Notes: a model not told the origin generated them from the sequence alone. Counted from the first letter of the stretch, positions 8,278-17,422 are shown. The stretch is 49,748 bases of DNA from DATDEW01 sp046590205 (GCA_046590205.1 JBKJTT010000050.1:1-49748); one strand, 5' to 3'. Numbers and translations are program-made.

Positions 8278-9549
8278 ATGAACAGACGTGACTTTATCAA
8301 ACTATCAGCGACTGCCCCGATAATCGGTGCAACTTCTGGAAGCATTCTTGCTGCTGATACGAAACAGCCGATAATAAAACTCCCAAAGTTCGAGAACACG
8401 GAAGCGTATTGGGAGAAAGTCCGCACGCAATTTCCTATAACCAAGGAAATGCTCTACTTCAATAACGGCACCATGGGTCCGTCGCCGAAGTATGTTACCG
8501 ATATTCTCACCAAGCAGATACAGCACGTTGATGCCACTGCTGATTATGGATACGACGTGGAAGGTCTTCGTGCATCGATCGGAAGATTTATCAATGCGGA
8601 CAAAGATGATATTGCGCTTACACATAATGTAAGTGAAGGAGTTTCTATCATTGCCGGCGGACTTGAGATGATGCCCGGCGATGAAGTCTTGCTTACCAAT
8701 CAAGAGCATGGCGGCGGAGCAGTGCCTTGGCTTGCTAGGGCAAAGCGCCACGGCATCGTCGTGAAGTTCTTTGATGTGGGGACTACTCTTGTAGAGACTA
8801 TTAATAATCTCCAGAAGGCTCGTACAAAACGTACTCGCATAATTGCGGTACCGCATATCACCTGCACGACAGGGCATGTACTTCCCATCAAGCGCATTGC
8901 GGATATCGCACATTCAGCGAACATTTTGCTTTTTGTTGATGGAGCCCATGCTCCGGGGATGCTTCGCACCGATATACGAAACTATGGTTGTGATGCCTAT
9001 GCAAGCTGCGGACATAAGTGGATGCTTGGTCCCAAAGGCACGGGCTTCCTTTATATCTCGAAGAAGATGCGTGAGCTTGTCGCTCCGAGTTGGTCCGGTG
9101 CAGAAGCAGATAAACATTGGGATTACAAAGGCAATCTTGAGTGGATAGATACTGCGTCGAAGTATGACTTTGGCACGCAAAGCTCATCACTTTTTACGGG
9201 ACTACGCGCCGCGATCGAGTGGCAGGAGCTTATCGGTATTGCAAACATCGAGACTCGGGTGAATGAGTTATCTACTTATATGCGAGAGGGGCTTAGTAAA
9301 TTGATGTCTGGTAAGTTCGATTTCTTAACACCAGCAACATCATTATCAGGTATCACAACGATACGACTCAAAAACTCCGATAGATATAAAGACTTTGCTT
9401 CTGTTTTGCAAACCAAGTACAAGATCCGCACACGTATCGTCCCCGAAGGCGACCTGCAAGCCAACCGCTTCAGTGTTCACATTTATACATCAAAAAAAGA
9501 CATAGACATCTTCTTAAAAGCAACCGAAGATGTGTTGAAGAGTGTCTAA
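8278..9549 (+). CDS. Class V aminotransferase-fold PLP enzyme, Tat-exported
   Basis: A 423-residue PLP-dependent enzyme of the class V aminotransferase / cysteine desulfurase fold, closest in look to isopenicillin-N-epimerase-like members. The N-terminus MNRRDFIKLSATAPIIGA is a twin-arginine signal, which suggests that the folded, cofactor-loaded protein is exported. PLP-site motifs are visible: VDGAHAPG (Asp about 221, His about 224) and CGHKWMLGPKGTGFLY with the Schiff-base Lys about 247. I prefer the ATG at 8278; a TTG three codons upstream is also in frame. Substrate unknown. The lipoprotein gene 9553 follows after 3 bases and the hemerythrin gene after it, so the three may be one transcript. 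Confidence 0.87.
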   Translation: MNRRDFIKLSATAPIIGATSGSILAADTKQPIIKLPKFENTEAYWEKVRTQFPITKEMLYFNNGTMGPSPKYVTDILTKQIQHVDATADYGYDVEGLRASIGRFINADKDDIALTHNVSEGVSIIAGGLEMMPGDEVLLTNQEHGGGAVPWLARAKRHGIVVKFFDVGTTLVETINNLQKARTKRTRIIAVPHITCTTGHVLPIKRIADIAHSANILLFVDGAHAPGMLRTDIRNYGCDAYASCGHKWMLGPKGTGFLYISKKMRELVAPSWSGAEADKHWDYKGNLEWIDTASKYDFGTQSSSLFTGLRAAIEWQELIGIANIETRVNELSTYMREGLSKLMSGKFDFLTPATSLSGITTIRLKNSDRYKDFASVLQTKYKIRTRIVPEGDLQANRFSVHIYTSKKDIDIFLKATEDVLKSV

Positions 9550-9552
9550 GAA

Positions 9553-9861
9553 ATGAATAATATGAAACAGATATTCAGATATTTACCTATTGTGCTTTTG
9601 TTGTTTGTTATTTCCTGCGGCTCGCCGGTGAAGATCGTAAAGTTCGATACGAAGCCGGAGGCACCGTTCAAGGGGGACAGCGTGTATCTTTATTGGCAGG
9701 TCGAGAATGCTGTTGATGTGACGCTTGATGGGAAATCCGTTGCGAAAGATACTGGCAGAGTGCGAGTGTTGCTTGACCAGTCCAAGACATTCATCCTTCG
9801 TGCGCTTGGCACCAATAGCGAAGCGACAAATAAGCTCAATATCGTAGCACAGCCGAAGTAA
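9553..9861 (+). CDS. Small lipoprotein with Ig-like strand pattern
   Basis: A 102-residue protein with a signal peptide and lipobox (LLLFVISC). The mature part (KGDSVYLYWQVENAVDVTLD, then a KTFILRALG strand) has the alternating hydrophobic pattern of a single Ig-like beta-sandwich domain, as in 'WxVxNA..V.LDG' repeats of bacterial surface proteins. An alternative ATG three codons later (9562) is possible. It lies 3 bases after the aminotransferase and overlaps the hemerythrin start by one base (TAATG). Function unknown. Confidence 0.75.
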   Translation: MNNMKQIFRYLPIVLLLFVISCGSPVKIVKFDTKPEAPFKGDSVYLYWQVENAVDVTLDGKSVAKDTGRVRVLLDQSKTFILRALGTNSEATNKLNIVAQPK

Positions 9862-10469
9862 TGCAATACAGATTACCCGATCCAACTAAGTACCACGACC
9901 CAATTCGCTACTTTCGCGATAGCCACGGTGTTGTAGCGAGCGCACTTGATGCACTGGATAAGGTTATCACTGATTCCGAACGTGAAGGCGTGAACACATA
10001 TTTCCCTTCACATCCTGAAGTTCGTGAACTTCTCTATTTCTTTACAAACATCGCTAAAATTCATGAACGTGATGAAGAGAAGACACTCTTTCCGATTCTT
10101 CGCCCAAAGATAAAAACGCTTGGTTTTCATTTGCCTGATACGACTCCCGCATTTCTTGTCAAAGAGCATGAAGAGCTTAATCATAAAGCACGCATTATTG
10201 CGCGAGCATGGGAAGGGTTCGTAAGTTCGGGAAAGACAGATGTTGAGAATGAATTACTTGCATTGCAAAGCGCGAAAGAGCTTGTTGCATCCTACCGCGA
10301 ACACCTCGCCGATGAGAACAACCTAATATATAAAGTTGCCAACGACGATCTCCTGACACCAGGTGAACGAAGTGCGATCATGGTTGCAATCCAAGAGCTG
10401 CACGATGAGAAGATCATTACTCCGCTATTTGATTTTGATAGCCCCGATTATACGTCCAATCAGCGATAA
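9861..10469 (+). CDS. Hemerythrin HHE-domain protein
   Basis: A 202-residue cytoplasmic protein of the hemerythrin HHE family, a four-helix bundle with a non-heme di-iron site used in oxygen or nitric-oxide sensing, storage or repair. Likely ligands are visible in order: His22 (DSHGVV), His68 with Glu72/73 (HERDEEKTLFP), His103-Glu104 (KEHEEL) and His148 with Glu152 (REHLADENNLIY). The spacing fits a complete site. The start overlaps the stop of the preceding lipoprotein gene (TAATG), implying coupled translation. The exact role is unknown. Confidence 0.85.
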   Translation: MQYRLPDPTKYHDPIRYFRDSHGVVASALDALDKVITDSEREGVNTYFPSHPEVRELLYFFTNIAKIHERDEEKTLFPILRPKIKTLGFHLPDTTPAFLVKEHEELNHKARIIARAWEGFVSSGKTDVENELLALQSAKELVASYREHLADENNLIYKVANDDLLTPGERSAIMVAIQELHDEKIITPLFDFDSPDYTSNQR

Positions 10470-10544
10470 TACACTCTTTCTCCTACTCCTGAATATCCAT
10501 TCATCGTTTGACCTAAAATCGCACCACATGTTATCGTTTTTGAG

Positions 10545-10564
10545 TGGTGCTTAGAATTTACACC
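10545..10564 (+). repeat. Dispersed GGTGC motif, copy 2
   Basis: TGGTGCTTAGAATTTACACC, 18 of 20 matching 281-300, with GCACCACA about 18 bases upstream (10521-10528). It lies in the non-coding gap before the gene at 10711. The partial inverted repeat GCACCA/TGGTGC could form a short hairpin or be a protein-binding site. Confidence 0.35.
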
Positions 10565-10710
10565 TATCTTACATTTGTCAATACCCCGTTTTTAGCTCAT
10601 TTTAAGCCATCAACATTATTCTGCAATTATTTTTTCTAATTTGGAGAAACTTGGCACGGTATTTCTACGATAGTATATCATAGACGATAAAGTGGACAGA
10701 AAAAAAGACA

Positions 10711-11121
10711 ATGAGAATAGCAAAAAATACCAAAATGTTGAAAAATATCGTTAAATATAGCTTTTTGATAGTTTTAGGATTAGTAGCGTTTGTTGGCAAT
10801 GCCGAGGCGCAGTTTTCCAAAGCGGTAGTCGTTCTCAAGGGTACGGTCATTAACAAAGAGACGAACGCTCCGCATTCAGTGAATGTAAGTGTACGCGAAG
10901 TCGGCAACAAGGCGCTTGAGATAACAGCAAGCCGCTCGAATGCAGAAAGCGGAAAGTATCTCGTGGTCTTAAAGCCGCAGACAAAATACTGGATTCATGT
11001 TGAGGGTGAAGGCGTAACAACATACGACGAACTCATCGAGACTCCGGCAGCGACCAAGACCCAGAACCTTTCAAAAGATTTGTTCCTCCAGGTCCTCACG
11101 AAAAACACAGCAAAGAAGTAA
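10711..11121 (+). CDS. Small secreted protein, carboxypeptidase-regulatory-like
   Basis: A 136-residue secreted protein. A hydrophobic signal peptide (FLIVLGLVAFVGNAEAQ) ends near residue 34; an internal ATG at 10735 would give a more typical signal length. The mature part (VVVLKGTVINKETNAPHSVNVSV, then ESGKYLVVLKPQTKYWIHVEG) resembles a single carboxypeptidase-regulatory-like / transthyretin-type beta domain, as often found in front of OmpA domains, though no OmpA part follows. A strong terminator follows at 11151. Low-certainty family; confident as a real gene. Confidence 0.75.
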   Translation: MRIAKNTKMLKNIVKYSFLIVLGLVAFVGNAEAQFSKAVVVLKGTVINKETNAPHSVNVSVREVGNKALEITASRSNAESGKYLVVLKPQTKYWIHVEGEGVTTYDELIETPAATKTQNLSKDLFLQVLTKNTAKK

Positions 11122-11150
11122 TACGAAAGAAGGGTTAAGTGAATGAAAGA

Positions 11151-11185
11151 CCCCCGCCGGAGCAATCCGGCGGGGTATTTTTTTC
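11151..11185 (+). terminator. Rho-independent terminator
   Basis: Stem CCCCGCCGG / CCGGCGGGG (11152-11160 with 11167-11175), a 6-base loop, then a run of eight T broken by one A. It closes the transcript of the small secreted gene ending at 11121. Confidence 0.9.
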
Positions 11186-11273
11186 CATAAGTTACTCCAA
11201 ATACCGGTCAAAAGATTCTTATCGAACTCAAATCACCAAAGATGAATTTACAATAGCGTTAACTACGAACTCT

Positions 11274-12974
11274 ATGAAAAATTTTGCTTTACTGGTACTG
11301 CTGATATTTGCAAGTGTTGGATACAGCCAACCATCGTTTCCAGGCGCGGAAGGTTTTGGTGCTAGCGCATCAGGCGGGCGCGGTGGACAAGTGATCTATG
11401 TTACGAATCTGAATCCGTCTGGTCCCGGTTCACTTATAGAAGCACTTACAGCTCCGGGTAAACGCTACATACTTTTTAAAGTATCAGGTATTATTGATGC
11501 TGTGGCTGATATTGTCTATGGTGATGTTACTGTCGCCGGGCAGACATCCCCGCATGGTATAGTTGTTCGCGGTATTCTTGCCGATGAGATATACGATACT
11601 CTCGGGACAGCAGATAATATTATCATCCGCCATCTCCGTTCACGTCCTCATACAACAGCATTTCGCTCAGCGGGATATATACTCGATGATGCACTTCGTC
11701 TTGACGGTGCATCGAACGTGATGATAGACCATTGCTCGTTCGCAAATGCAGTTGACGAAGCAGTACAAATCTCGAACTCGATGAATGTTACGTTTCAGAA
11801 TTCTATTCTGGCAGAGACGGTAGGTGAACATTATGCTCTCGGTGGAATGCTGCTGAACTACTCAACTCCTGAACATCCGCAGGATAGTATTACTATTCAG
11901 CGAAATGCGTGGTTGCGAATTGGCGGGAGGTTTCCGGAAATATCGTGTGAGTCGCCTTATGCTTCATCACGTCCGTTGCACATAGAGTTTTCACATAATA
12001 TATTATGGGATCAGCAGGTACCGATGCTTTACAACTCGAACATAGATCCATCTGCTCCGTTGCCCAAAGATTCCTTTTTCCTGCGCATGAACATGGAGGG
12101 CAACCGTTCAATAACTAGAAAAACATATTCCTATGGTATGTTCACTCATAGTTTTCTTGAGCCAAGTGCAAATTCATTTTTTTTGACAAACAACAAAATG
12201 CAGCAATGGAACGGGGTAAAGTATAGTGATGTAGACCTTTTTTACTGCTGTAATGATTTTATCGATTCGGTTAATCGCCCGAATCGCGATTCGGGTCTTG
12301 CACAGCTTTTTTCTCTACGCCACCCGTTCCCAACGCTCACTCCACTTACTTTTGGAATACGATTATATGTTGCGATTAATGGGGGCGCATTCCCTCGCGA
12401 TTCGATGGATAGACGTATCTTAGCTCCATTGATTAGAGAAGTTATGGATCTCACGCCAGTAGATAGCGTTGATCATTATAAAGATGCATTCATTGTCGAT
12501 TATGATACAGCAGCAGCATCATATCCCAGTGATCTTGATGGAGATGGTATGCCTGATTGGTGGGAGTTGCATCATGGTTCAGACCCGAACGTGCCCAATC
12601 ATAATGATCTTGATCTTGCAGGGAAATATACAATTGTACCAGTCTACCCTAATATAGAACTCTATTTAAATAGGCTCTCTGATTCGCTCGTTACAAGGAA
12701 GAGTACATTGCTTGATACGGCTTCAAAGAGTGTATCGAAGACTAGGTCAAAAACGATTAGAGTCGTTGCAAATGGACGCCAACTTACAGCTGTCTCTGAT
12801 GATATGAAAGCATGTGAAATGAAGATTGTTGATATAACAGGAAGAACGATCTACACTACATATTTCGTAGGGCAGCATTCGTATATGTTAAGCGGGCAGG
12901 TTGCCTCAGGCATATATTTGGTTACTCTTCGCCTTGGGGATACGATTCATACAGAGAAGATACGAATAGAGTAG
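11274..12974 (+). CDS. Pectate-lyase-like protein with T9SS tail
   Basis: A 566-residue secreted right-handed beta-helix protein of the polysaccharide lyase family 1 type. The ATG at 11274 opens a signal peptide (MKNFALLVLLIFASVGYSQ); the frame extends back to 11139 but that part overlaps the terminator. The mature N-terminus FPGAEGFGASASGGRGG is the hallmark of bacterial pectate lyases. Then come NIIIRHLRSRPH and DHCSFANAVDEAVQIS, the parallel-helix catalytic and substrate region. DLDGDGMPDWWELHHG (about 420) is the Ca-binding-like linker common in such enzymes. The last 80 residues look like a T9SS sorting domain. Pectin as the substrate is inferred. Confidence 0.85.
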   Translation: MKNFALLVLLIFASVGYSQPSFPGAEGFGASASGGRGGQVIYVTNLNPSGPGSLIEALTAPGKRYILFKVSGIIDAVADIVYGDVTVAGQTSPHGIVVRGILADEIYDTLGTADNIIIRHLRSRPHTTAFRSAGYILDDALRLDGASNVMIDHCSFANAVDEAVQISNSMNVTFQNSILAETVGEHYALGGMLLNYSTPEHPQDSITIQRNAWLRIGGRFPEISCESPYASSRPLHIEFSHNILWDQQVPMLYNSNIDPSAPLPKDSFFLRMNMEGNRSITRKTYSYGMFTHSFLEPSANSFFLTNNKMQQWNGVKYSDVDLFYCCNDFIDSVNRPNRDSGLAQLFSLRHPFPTLTPLTFGIRLYVAINGGAFPRDSMDRRILAPLIREVMDLTPVDSVDHYKDAFIVDYDTAAASYPSDLDGDGMPDWWELHHGSDPNVPNHNDLDLAGKYTIVPVYPNIELYLNRLSDSLVTRKSTLLDTASKSVSKTRSKTIRVVANGRQLTAVSDDMKACEMKIVDITGRTIYTTYFVGQHSYMLSGQVASGIYLVTLRLGDTIHTEKIRIE

Positions 12975-12977
12975 TAC

Positions 12978-13556
12978 ATGACAAAAAATCGACTCGAAGC
13001 ATTTAGTGATGGTGTTATTGCCATCATCATCACGATCATGGTGCTTGAACTCAAGGTTCCGCATGGGTCTGGATTTGATGCGCTTGAGCCGCTTGTCCCT
13101 GTTTTCGGAAGTTACTTGATGAGCTTTATCTACCTTGGTATCTATTGGAATAATCATCATCATTTGCTTCATGCAGTGAAGTATGTTAACGGGGGAGTGC
13201 TTTGGGCAAATCTTCACTTACTGTTTTGGTTATCACTTATTCCGTTCGTAACTGCATGGATGGGGGAGAATCACTTTGCTACGATCCCCGTCGCATTTTA
13301 TGGGGTTGCGCTTTTGATGCCCGGGGTTGCATATTATATTCTTACAAGAGTGCTCATCAAGTCGCATCCGGAAAATCATTCGCTTGCAGAAGCAGTAGGG
13401 AAGGATACAAAAGGGATATTATCAGTTGTACTTTATGCAGCCGCAATCCCGCTTACATTTGTTCATCAGCTTATCTCAATTGTCATATTTATCATCGTCG
13501 CTCTGATGTGGCTTGTGCCAGACAAACGCATCGAGCGGCTTGAAGCAAAGAAGTAG
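12978..13556 (+). CDS. TMEM175-family potassium channel-like protein
   Basis: A 192-residue integral membrane protein of the bacterial TMEM175 (DUF1211) family, which forms tetrameric K+-selective channels. The signature RLEAFSDGVIAIIITIMVLEL is at residues 5-25 (shown in pieces: R5, FSDG 9-12). About six hydrophobic helices follow, one TMEM175 repeat, the usual bacterial length. A His-rich NNHHHLLHA lies near residue 57. It starts 3 bases after the lyase gene, probably on the same transcript, and is followed by a bidirectional terminator. Confidence 0.9.
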   Translation: MTKNRLEAFSDGVIAIIITIMVLELKVPHGSGFDALEPLVPVFGSYLMSFIYLGIYWNNHHHLLHAVKYVNGGVLWANLHLLFWLSLIPFVTAWMGENHFATIPVAFYGVALLMPGVAYYILTRVLIKSHPENHSLAEAVGKDTKGILSVVLYAAAIPLTFVHQLISIVIFIIVALMWLVPDKRIERLEAKK

Positions 13557-13613
13557 TTTGTTCTCGTTTCTTTCTGATCTGGAAAAGAAATAAGTGTGCC
13601 ACATTAAGGTATC

Positions 13614-13645
13614 AAAAAGAGCCGCTCATTCGAGCGGCTTTTTTA
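13614..13645. terminator. Bidirectional terminator
   Basis: Stem GCCGCTC / GAGCGGC with an A-run on the left and a T-run on the right, so it can stop both the TMEM175-type gene (plus strand) and rmuC (minus strand), which converge here. Confidence 0.88.
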
Positions 13646-13677
13646 TTCTGTATTCATAAGTATATTTTTTAATAATG

Positions 13678-15162
13678 CTATTGCTTGGGATGCTCTTTAG
13701 CACTTAACAATTCCCGAGCATGTACTGAACGTAACTCGGTTTCAATGGGGGTTAGATTTGGTAGAGCTTTATCTCCTGTGTTTACACCAAGCTCTTTTAT
13801 TTTTCTTGCACTTGGTAGTACTGTATGTTCAAGAGATCCAATAGCATCGTTATATTTACCAACACTTTTTTCAAGGTTTGATCCTAATGAGACTAAGTGG
13901 GATCCAAAAATCGAGAGCTTTTCATAAATATTTTCGCCAGCTTTCCTGATTTGTTCTGCATTTTTTTCAAAACTCTCTTGGCGCCATCCAAAATGTATAC
14001 TATATAGTATGGCTATTAAAGTTGTTGGACTTGCAAGCAGTACTCTTCTCTTGACACATTCATCCCAAAGTGTAGCGTCGAATTGCATGGCTGCATTTAG
14101 CATTGATTCTCCAGGTATAAACATGACGACTACCCCCGGTGAATCGCCATAGTACCTCCAGTATTCCTTTGACTGCAGATCTTTTGCATAAGATTTAATA
14201 TTGGCAGTGAGTGATTTCATACGGTCTTGCTGTTCTTCTTGGCTTGAGGCATTGACAACACTTAGGTATATTTCTATAGGTGCCTTTGAATCGACTACAA
14301 TATGTTTTCCATCTGCCATGTGAAGAACAAGATCCGCTCGCAAGTTTTTCCCTCCTATTGACATTGGCACCTGTTCGTTAAAATGAACATGCTCTTCCAT
14401 ACCTGCAATTTCGAGTACTCGTCTTAGCTGCTGTTCACCCCAAGTGCCACGTGTGGTTGGCTGTCTAAGTGCTTTTACAAGTTGTGCAGTTTCAGTTCTA
14501 AGGAAGTTTTCTGATTCAACAAGACTTTTAATGTGAGCTTCCAAGGATGAATACGCCCCTATTCGTTTCTGTTCAAGTTCTCGATTGAACTGATCAAGCT
14601 TAAGAAGATTATCTTTCACAGGTTTTAACAATGAATCTATACTCGTTTCATTTAGAGTAGTTAGTTTTTTCGTTTTGTCTTCAAAAATAGAATTTGATAG
14701 GTTCTGGAATTCAATTTTGAGTTGCGACTTAACCTCTTCGGTACTTTTTTCTAGCTTTGAGTATTTCTCTTGTTCAGCTTTTAGTGTTGCTTCAGCTTGG
14801 ACAGACCTGCTCGTTAAGGTTGAAACCAGCTTCTTCTCACTTTCGAGCAGTTTCTCATACTCCTCATTTTTACTCTTAAGTGTTGCTATTTGTTCTGAGT
14901 AGCTTGTACGAAGTGTCTTTAAGGTTGCTTGCTCACCCGAAAGATCACGCTCAAGGGTAGTATTCCGAGAACGAACACTATCTCGTTCAGACCGTAATTC
15001 ATTTTTCTCCTTTTCAAGGGTCAGAATGCTTTGGGCTTGTAGAGCATTTTGCTGATTGAGGGACTGTATTTCTGGCGCATTGGGGTCTTCTTTGGATTTC
15101 TTTAGAATAAATCCCAGTGTGAAGCCAATAGCTGCTGACAATACTATGTAGAATATTTCCAT
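13678..15162 (-). CDS. rmuC: DNA recombination protein RmuC
   Basis: A 494-residue RmuC-family protein. RmuC limits inversions at short inverted repeats and has a PD-(D/E)XK nuclease-like core; the biochemical role is not settled. An N-terminal membrane helix (residues 2-20) is followed by a long coiled coil (about 30-200) and then the conserved RmuC domain: PTTRGTWGEQQLRRVLE (236-251), RADLVLHMADG and VVDSKAPIEIY (289-299). Length and order match the family. It is convergent with the TMEM175-type gene. Its presence is of interest given the inverted-repeat-generated insertion at 37262-37318. Confidence 0.94.
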   Translation of the reverse strand: MEIFYIVLSAAIGFTLGFILKKSKEDPNAPEIQSLNQQNALQAQSILTLEKEKNELRSERDSVRSRNTTLERDLSGEQATLKTLRTSYSEQIATLKSKNEEYEKLLESEKKLVSTLTSRSVQAEATLKAEQEKYSKLEKSTEEVKSQLKIEFQNLSNSIFEDKTKKLTTLNETSIDSLLKPVKDNLLKLDQFNRELEQKRIGAYSSLEAHIKSLVESENFLRTETAQLVKALRQPTTRGTWGEQQLRRVLEIAGMEEHVHFNEQVPMSIGGKNLRADLVLHMADGKHIVVDSKAPIEIYLSVVNASSQEEQQDRMKSLTANIKSYAKDLQSKEYWRYYGDSPGVVVMFIPGESMLNAAMQFDATLWDECVKRRVLLASPTTLIAILYSIHFGWRQESFEKNAEQIRKAGENIYEKLSIFGSHLVSLGSNLEKSVGKYNDAIGSLEHTVLPSARKIKELGVNTGDKALPNLTPIETELRSVHARELLSAKEHPKQ

Positions 15163-15300
15163 CGTAGGTGCCTATCAGTTAATTCTATAATATACGAATA
15201 ACACAGAACGTCAAAGAAGAATCAAATTTTAGGGCATCATCTTTTGACCGCTACCTTTTGGCATGTTGGTTGTCTTCTTAGTATGTAAGGAGCACAAGCT

Positions 15301-15567
15301 ATGAGACCAAGTATTGAAGCATCACTTTACCCAAATCCGGCAATCAATGAAACGGTACTGACCATCCGACCAGAAAAAGAAGCGGAAACACTTGTTGATA
15401 TATTTGATAATTCAGGTAAGCACTATGGCTCTGTCGCTAAGAAGAGATTTTCTCTTGAGGCACATCAAGTTCATATTGATACGAAGTCGCTACCCACGGG
15501 TAGTTACTATTTACGTATCATCTGCGGAGGTGCAGCACAGACATTGAAGCTTGCGGTGGTAAGATAA
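15301..15567 (+). CDS. Orphan T9SS sorting-domain protein without signal peptide
   Basis: An 88-residue protein that is nothing but a type IX sorting domain: ASLYPNPAINETVLTI, DIFDNSGKHYGSVA, LPTGSYYLRIICGG and a terminal LKLAVVR. There is no signal peptide and no cargo domain. It is probably a true gene, because an AAGGAG Shine-Dalgarno site lies 8 bases before the ATG and the frame is clean. No coding remnant of a larger secreted protein is visible in the 138 bases upstream. Without a Sec signal it could not reach the T9SS in the usual way. It may be a truncated remnant or an intracellular decoy; function unknown. Confidence 0.75.
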   Translation: MRPSIEASLYPNPAINETVLTIRPEKEAETLVDIFDNSGKHYGSVAKKRFSLEAHQVHIDTKSLPTGSYYLRIICGGAAQTLKLAVVR

Positions 15568-15570
15568 ACC

Positions 15571-15900
15571 CTAAAGCGCGCCTTCTAGGCGTACCGCCGT
15601 GCCGCTTGCCGAGACCATGAGCATTCCGTTGTTTGCGCCAAGCACTTCGTAGTCAAGGTCAACGCCAATGACTGCATTTGCTCCGCGCTCGTTGGCACGC
15701 TGCTCAAGTTCTTCAAGTGCAGTTTGTCGTGCGGTCGAGAGTTCGCGTTCGTATGTTGCAGATCGTCCGCCGACGATGTCTCGAATCCCTGCGAACATAT
15801 CTTTGAAGATATTTGCACCCAAAATTGCTTCCCCAGTTACGATACCGAGATACTCGACGACTTTGCGTCCTTCGATGTTGTTGGTTGTTGAGATTATCAT
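15571..15900 (-). CDS. YbjQ/UPF0145 family protein
   Basis: A 109-residue cytoplasmic protein of the YbjQ (UPF0145) family, a pentameric dodecin-like beta-alpha fold once called heavy-metal-binding. Hallmarks are STTNNIEGRKVVEYLGIVTGE split over residues 4-24, GGRSATYERELSTAR and ERGANAVIGVDLDYE near residues 70-85. The length is typical. The function in the family is not known. Its stop is 3 bases from that of the orphan sorting-domain gene, with which it converges. Confidence 0.92.
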   Translation of the reverse strand: MIISTTNNIEGRKVVEYLGIVTGEAILGANIFKDMFAGIRDIVGGRSATYERELSTARQTALEELEQRANERGANAVIGVDLDYEVLGANNGMLMVSASGTAVRLEGAL

Positions 15901-16003
15901 TTGCTGTTTCTATTGGTAAAGTAAAATCTACGGTGAATGTATTCTTGAGTTACAAAGAAGGATCGAAGAATTAAACACAAAGACACAATGGGAACACGAA
16001 GGT

Positions 16004-17380
16004 TCACAACGAGAGTGCAATAGCTTTTGCATTTGCAATGCAATCCGGCAATGATATTCCGTCACGGAAATTTCCTGCAAGATAGATACCCTGATATTCA
16101 TTCTCGAAGTTCGTCATCATTTCTTTGAACTCACCGTACCCGACTTCATATTGCGGTATTGCCTTCTGCCATGTGGTGCGGTGGATGAAGGACGGCTTTG
16201 CCGTAACTCCGAGCAGGACGCGCAAGTCACCGAGCACAAGTTTTAGGAGTTCATCATCACCCAGTAGTGCAAGATTGGGGTATCTCACGCCGCCGGTATA
16301 TGTTGTAAGCAGGACGTGATCTTCCGGGGCACGATTTGGGAATAGCGTTGAAGAAAAAAGTGTACCGAGAATACGAAAACCTTCGACCTTCGGAACAAGC
16401 ATCCCAAACCCGTCAAGCGGATGTTTTACATCACGTCTATCAAAACCAAGCGCGAATGATGTTACGGGCGGATAGTATATATCATGCAAGCCGTATAGGG
16501 GAAGCGGATTCGTTGATGGTGTGGAAGGATAGGAAATGAATTCTATATCGGCTATCTTATGTGCGGGTGCAGTGAGTACTATTGAATCGAATCCATCTAT
16601 CCTCTCTCCCGATGCAAAAGTAATATCAATATTGTTCACTGCTTCAACTCTGCACTCTATCTTTGTGACTGCAGAGTTATATTGAATTCGACCATCAAGT
16701 TTTGAAGCAAGTGTATCTATAAGAACCTGCAATCCTTCATCGAAGCTGAACATTTTTGTGTGCGATCTTGGAGTTGCTCCGGTTCGCTTGCGTTCTTTTG
16801 CGATGCTAAGCTGACCTCTGATGAGCGAACCGTATTGTTCTTCGAGAGCTACTATCTTCGGGAAGGCATGTTTGGCGGAGAGTTTTTCGGGGTCACCTGC
16901 ATAGACACCTGCTACAAACGGATTGATGGCATAATCCAAAAACTCACGTCCCAAACGCCGACGTGTAAAATCAGCAAGTGATTCATCTTCAGTAATAACT
17001 CTCGGCTTGAACGGCTCGCCAAGCAACTTCATCTTTGCACCAAACGAGAAGAGTGGTGATGAAAGAAATGCTTGAGGTGATGATGGTACTTCAACGGGTT
17101 TTGAATCCCGAACAATGAAGCGTTTGTTTGCCATGGTGTTCGCATAGATCCTACGCGAAGTAAGACCAAGTTCTTCGACTAGCTCCGAAACATCCGGCGA
17201 TGACTCGACAATGGTATTCGGTCCCGCTTCGGCGAGGTAACCATCTCTGCGGTATGTCCGTATCGCTCCGCCGAGCATTTCGTTTGCTTCAAAGATTGTA
17301 ATGTCCACACCCTTCTTCTGCAAATAGAATGCAGCCACTAACCCCGTTATCCCTCCGCCTATAATGGCGATCTTTTTCAT
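16004..17380 (-). CDS. hemY: Protoporphyrinogen/coproporphyrinogen oxidase, FAD-dependent (HemY/HemG type)
   Basis: A 458-residue FAD-dependent oxidase of late heme biosynthesis that removes six electrons from protoporphyrinogen IX or coproporphyrinogen III. The FAD-binding Rossmann motif IIGGGITGL is at residues 6-14, followed by FEANEMLGGAIRT with the second dinucleotide contact, AGPNTIVE, and the C-terminal YLAGNFRDGISLPDCI where FAD is held (about 435-450). Length is normal. Which of the two substrates is used cannot be told here. The start ATG is unambiguous. It is divergent from the methyltransferase gene at 17435, with 54 bases between. Confidence 0.94.
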   Translation of the reverse strand: MKKIAIIGGGITGLVAAFYLQKKGVDITIFEANEMLGGAIRTYRRDGYLAEAGPNTIVESSPDVSELVEELGLTSRRIYANTMANKRFIVRDSKPVEVPSSPQAFLSSPLFSFGAKMKLLGEPFKPRVITEDESLADFTRRRLGREFLDYAINPFVAGVYAGDPEKLSAKHAFPKIVALEEQYGSLIRGQLSIAKERKRTGATPRSHTKMFSFDEGLQVLIDTLASKLDGRIQYNSAVTKIECRVEAVNNIDITFASGERIDGFDSIVLTAPAHKIADIEFISYPSTPSTNPLPLYGLHDIYYPPVTSFALGFDRRDVKHPLDGFGMLVPKVEGFRILGTLFSSTLFPNRAPEDHVLLTTYTGGVRYPNLALLGDDELLKLVLGDLRVLLGVTAKPSFIHRTTWQKAIPQYEVGYGEFKEMMTNFENEYQGIYLAGNFRDGISLPDCIANAKAIALSL

Positions 17381-17422
17381 GAATAATACAACAAAAAAGT
17401 CTCTCTATCCGCTTCATGTTCG

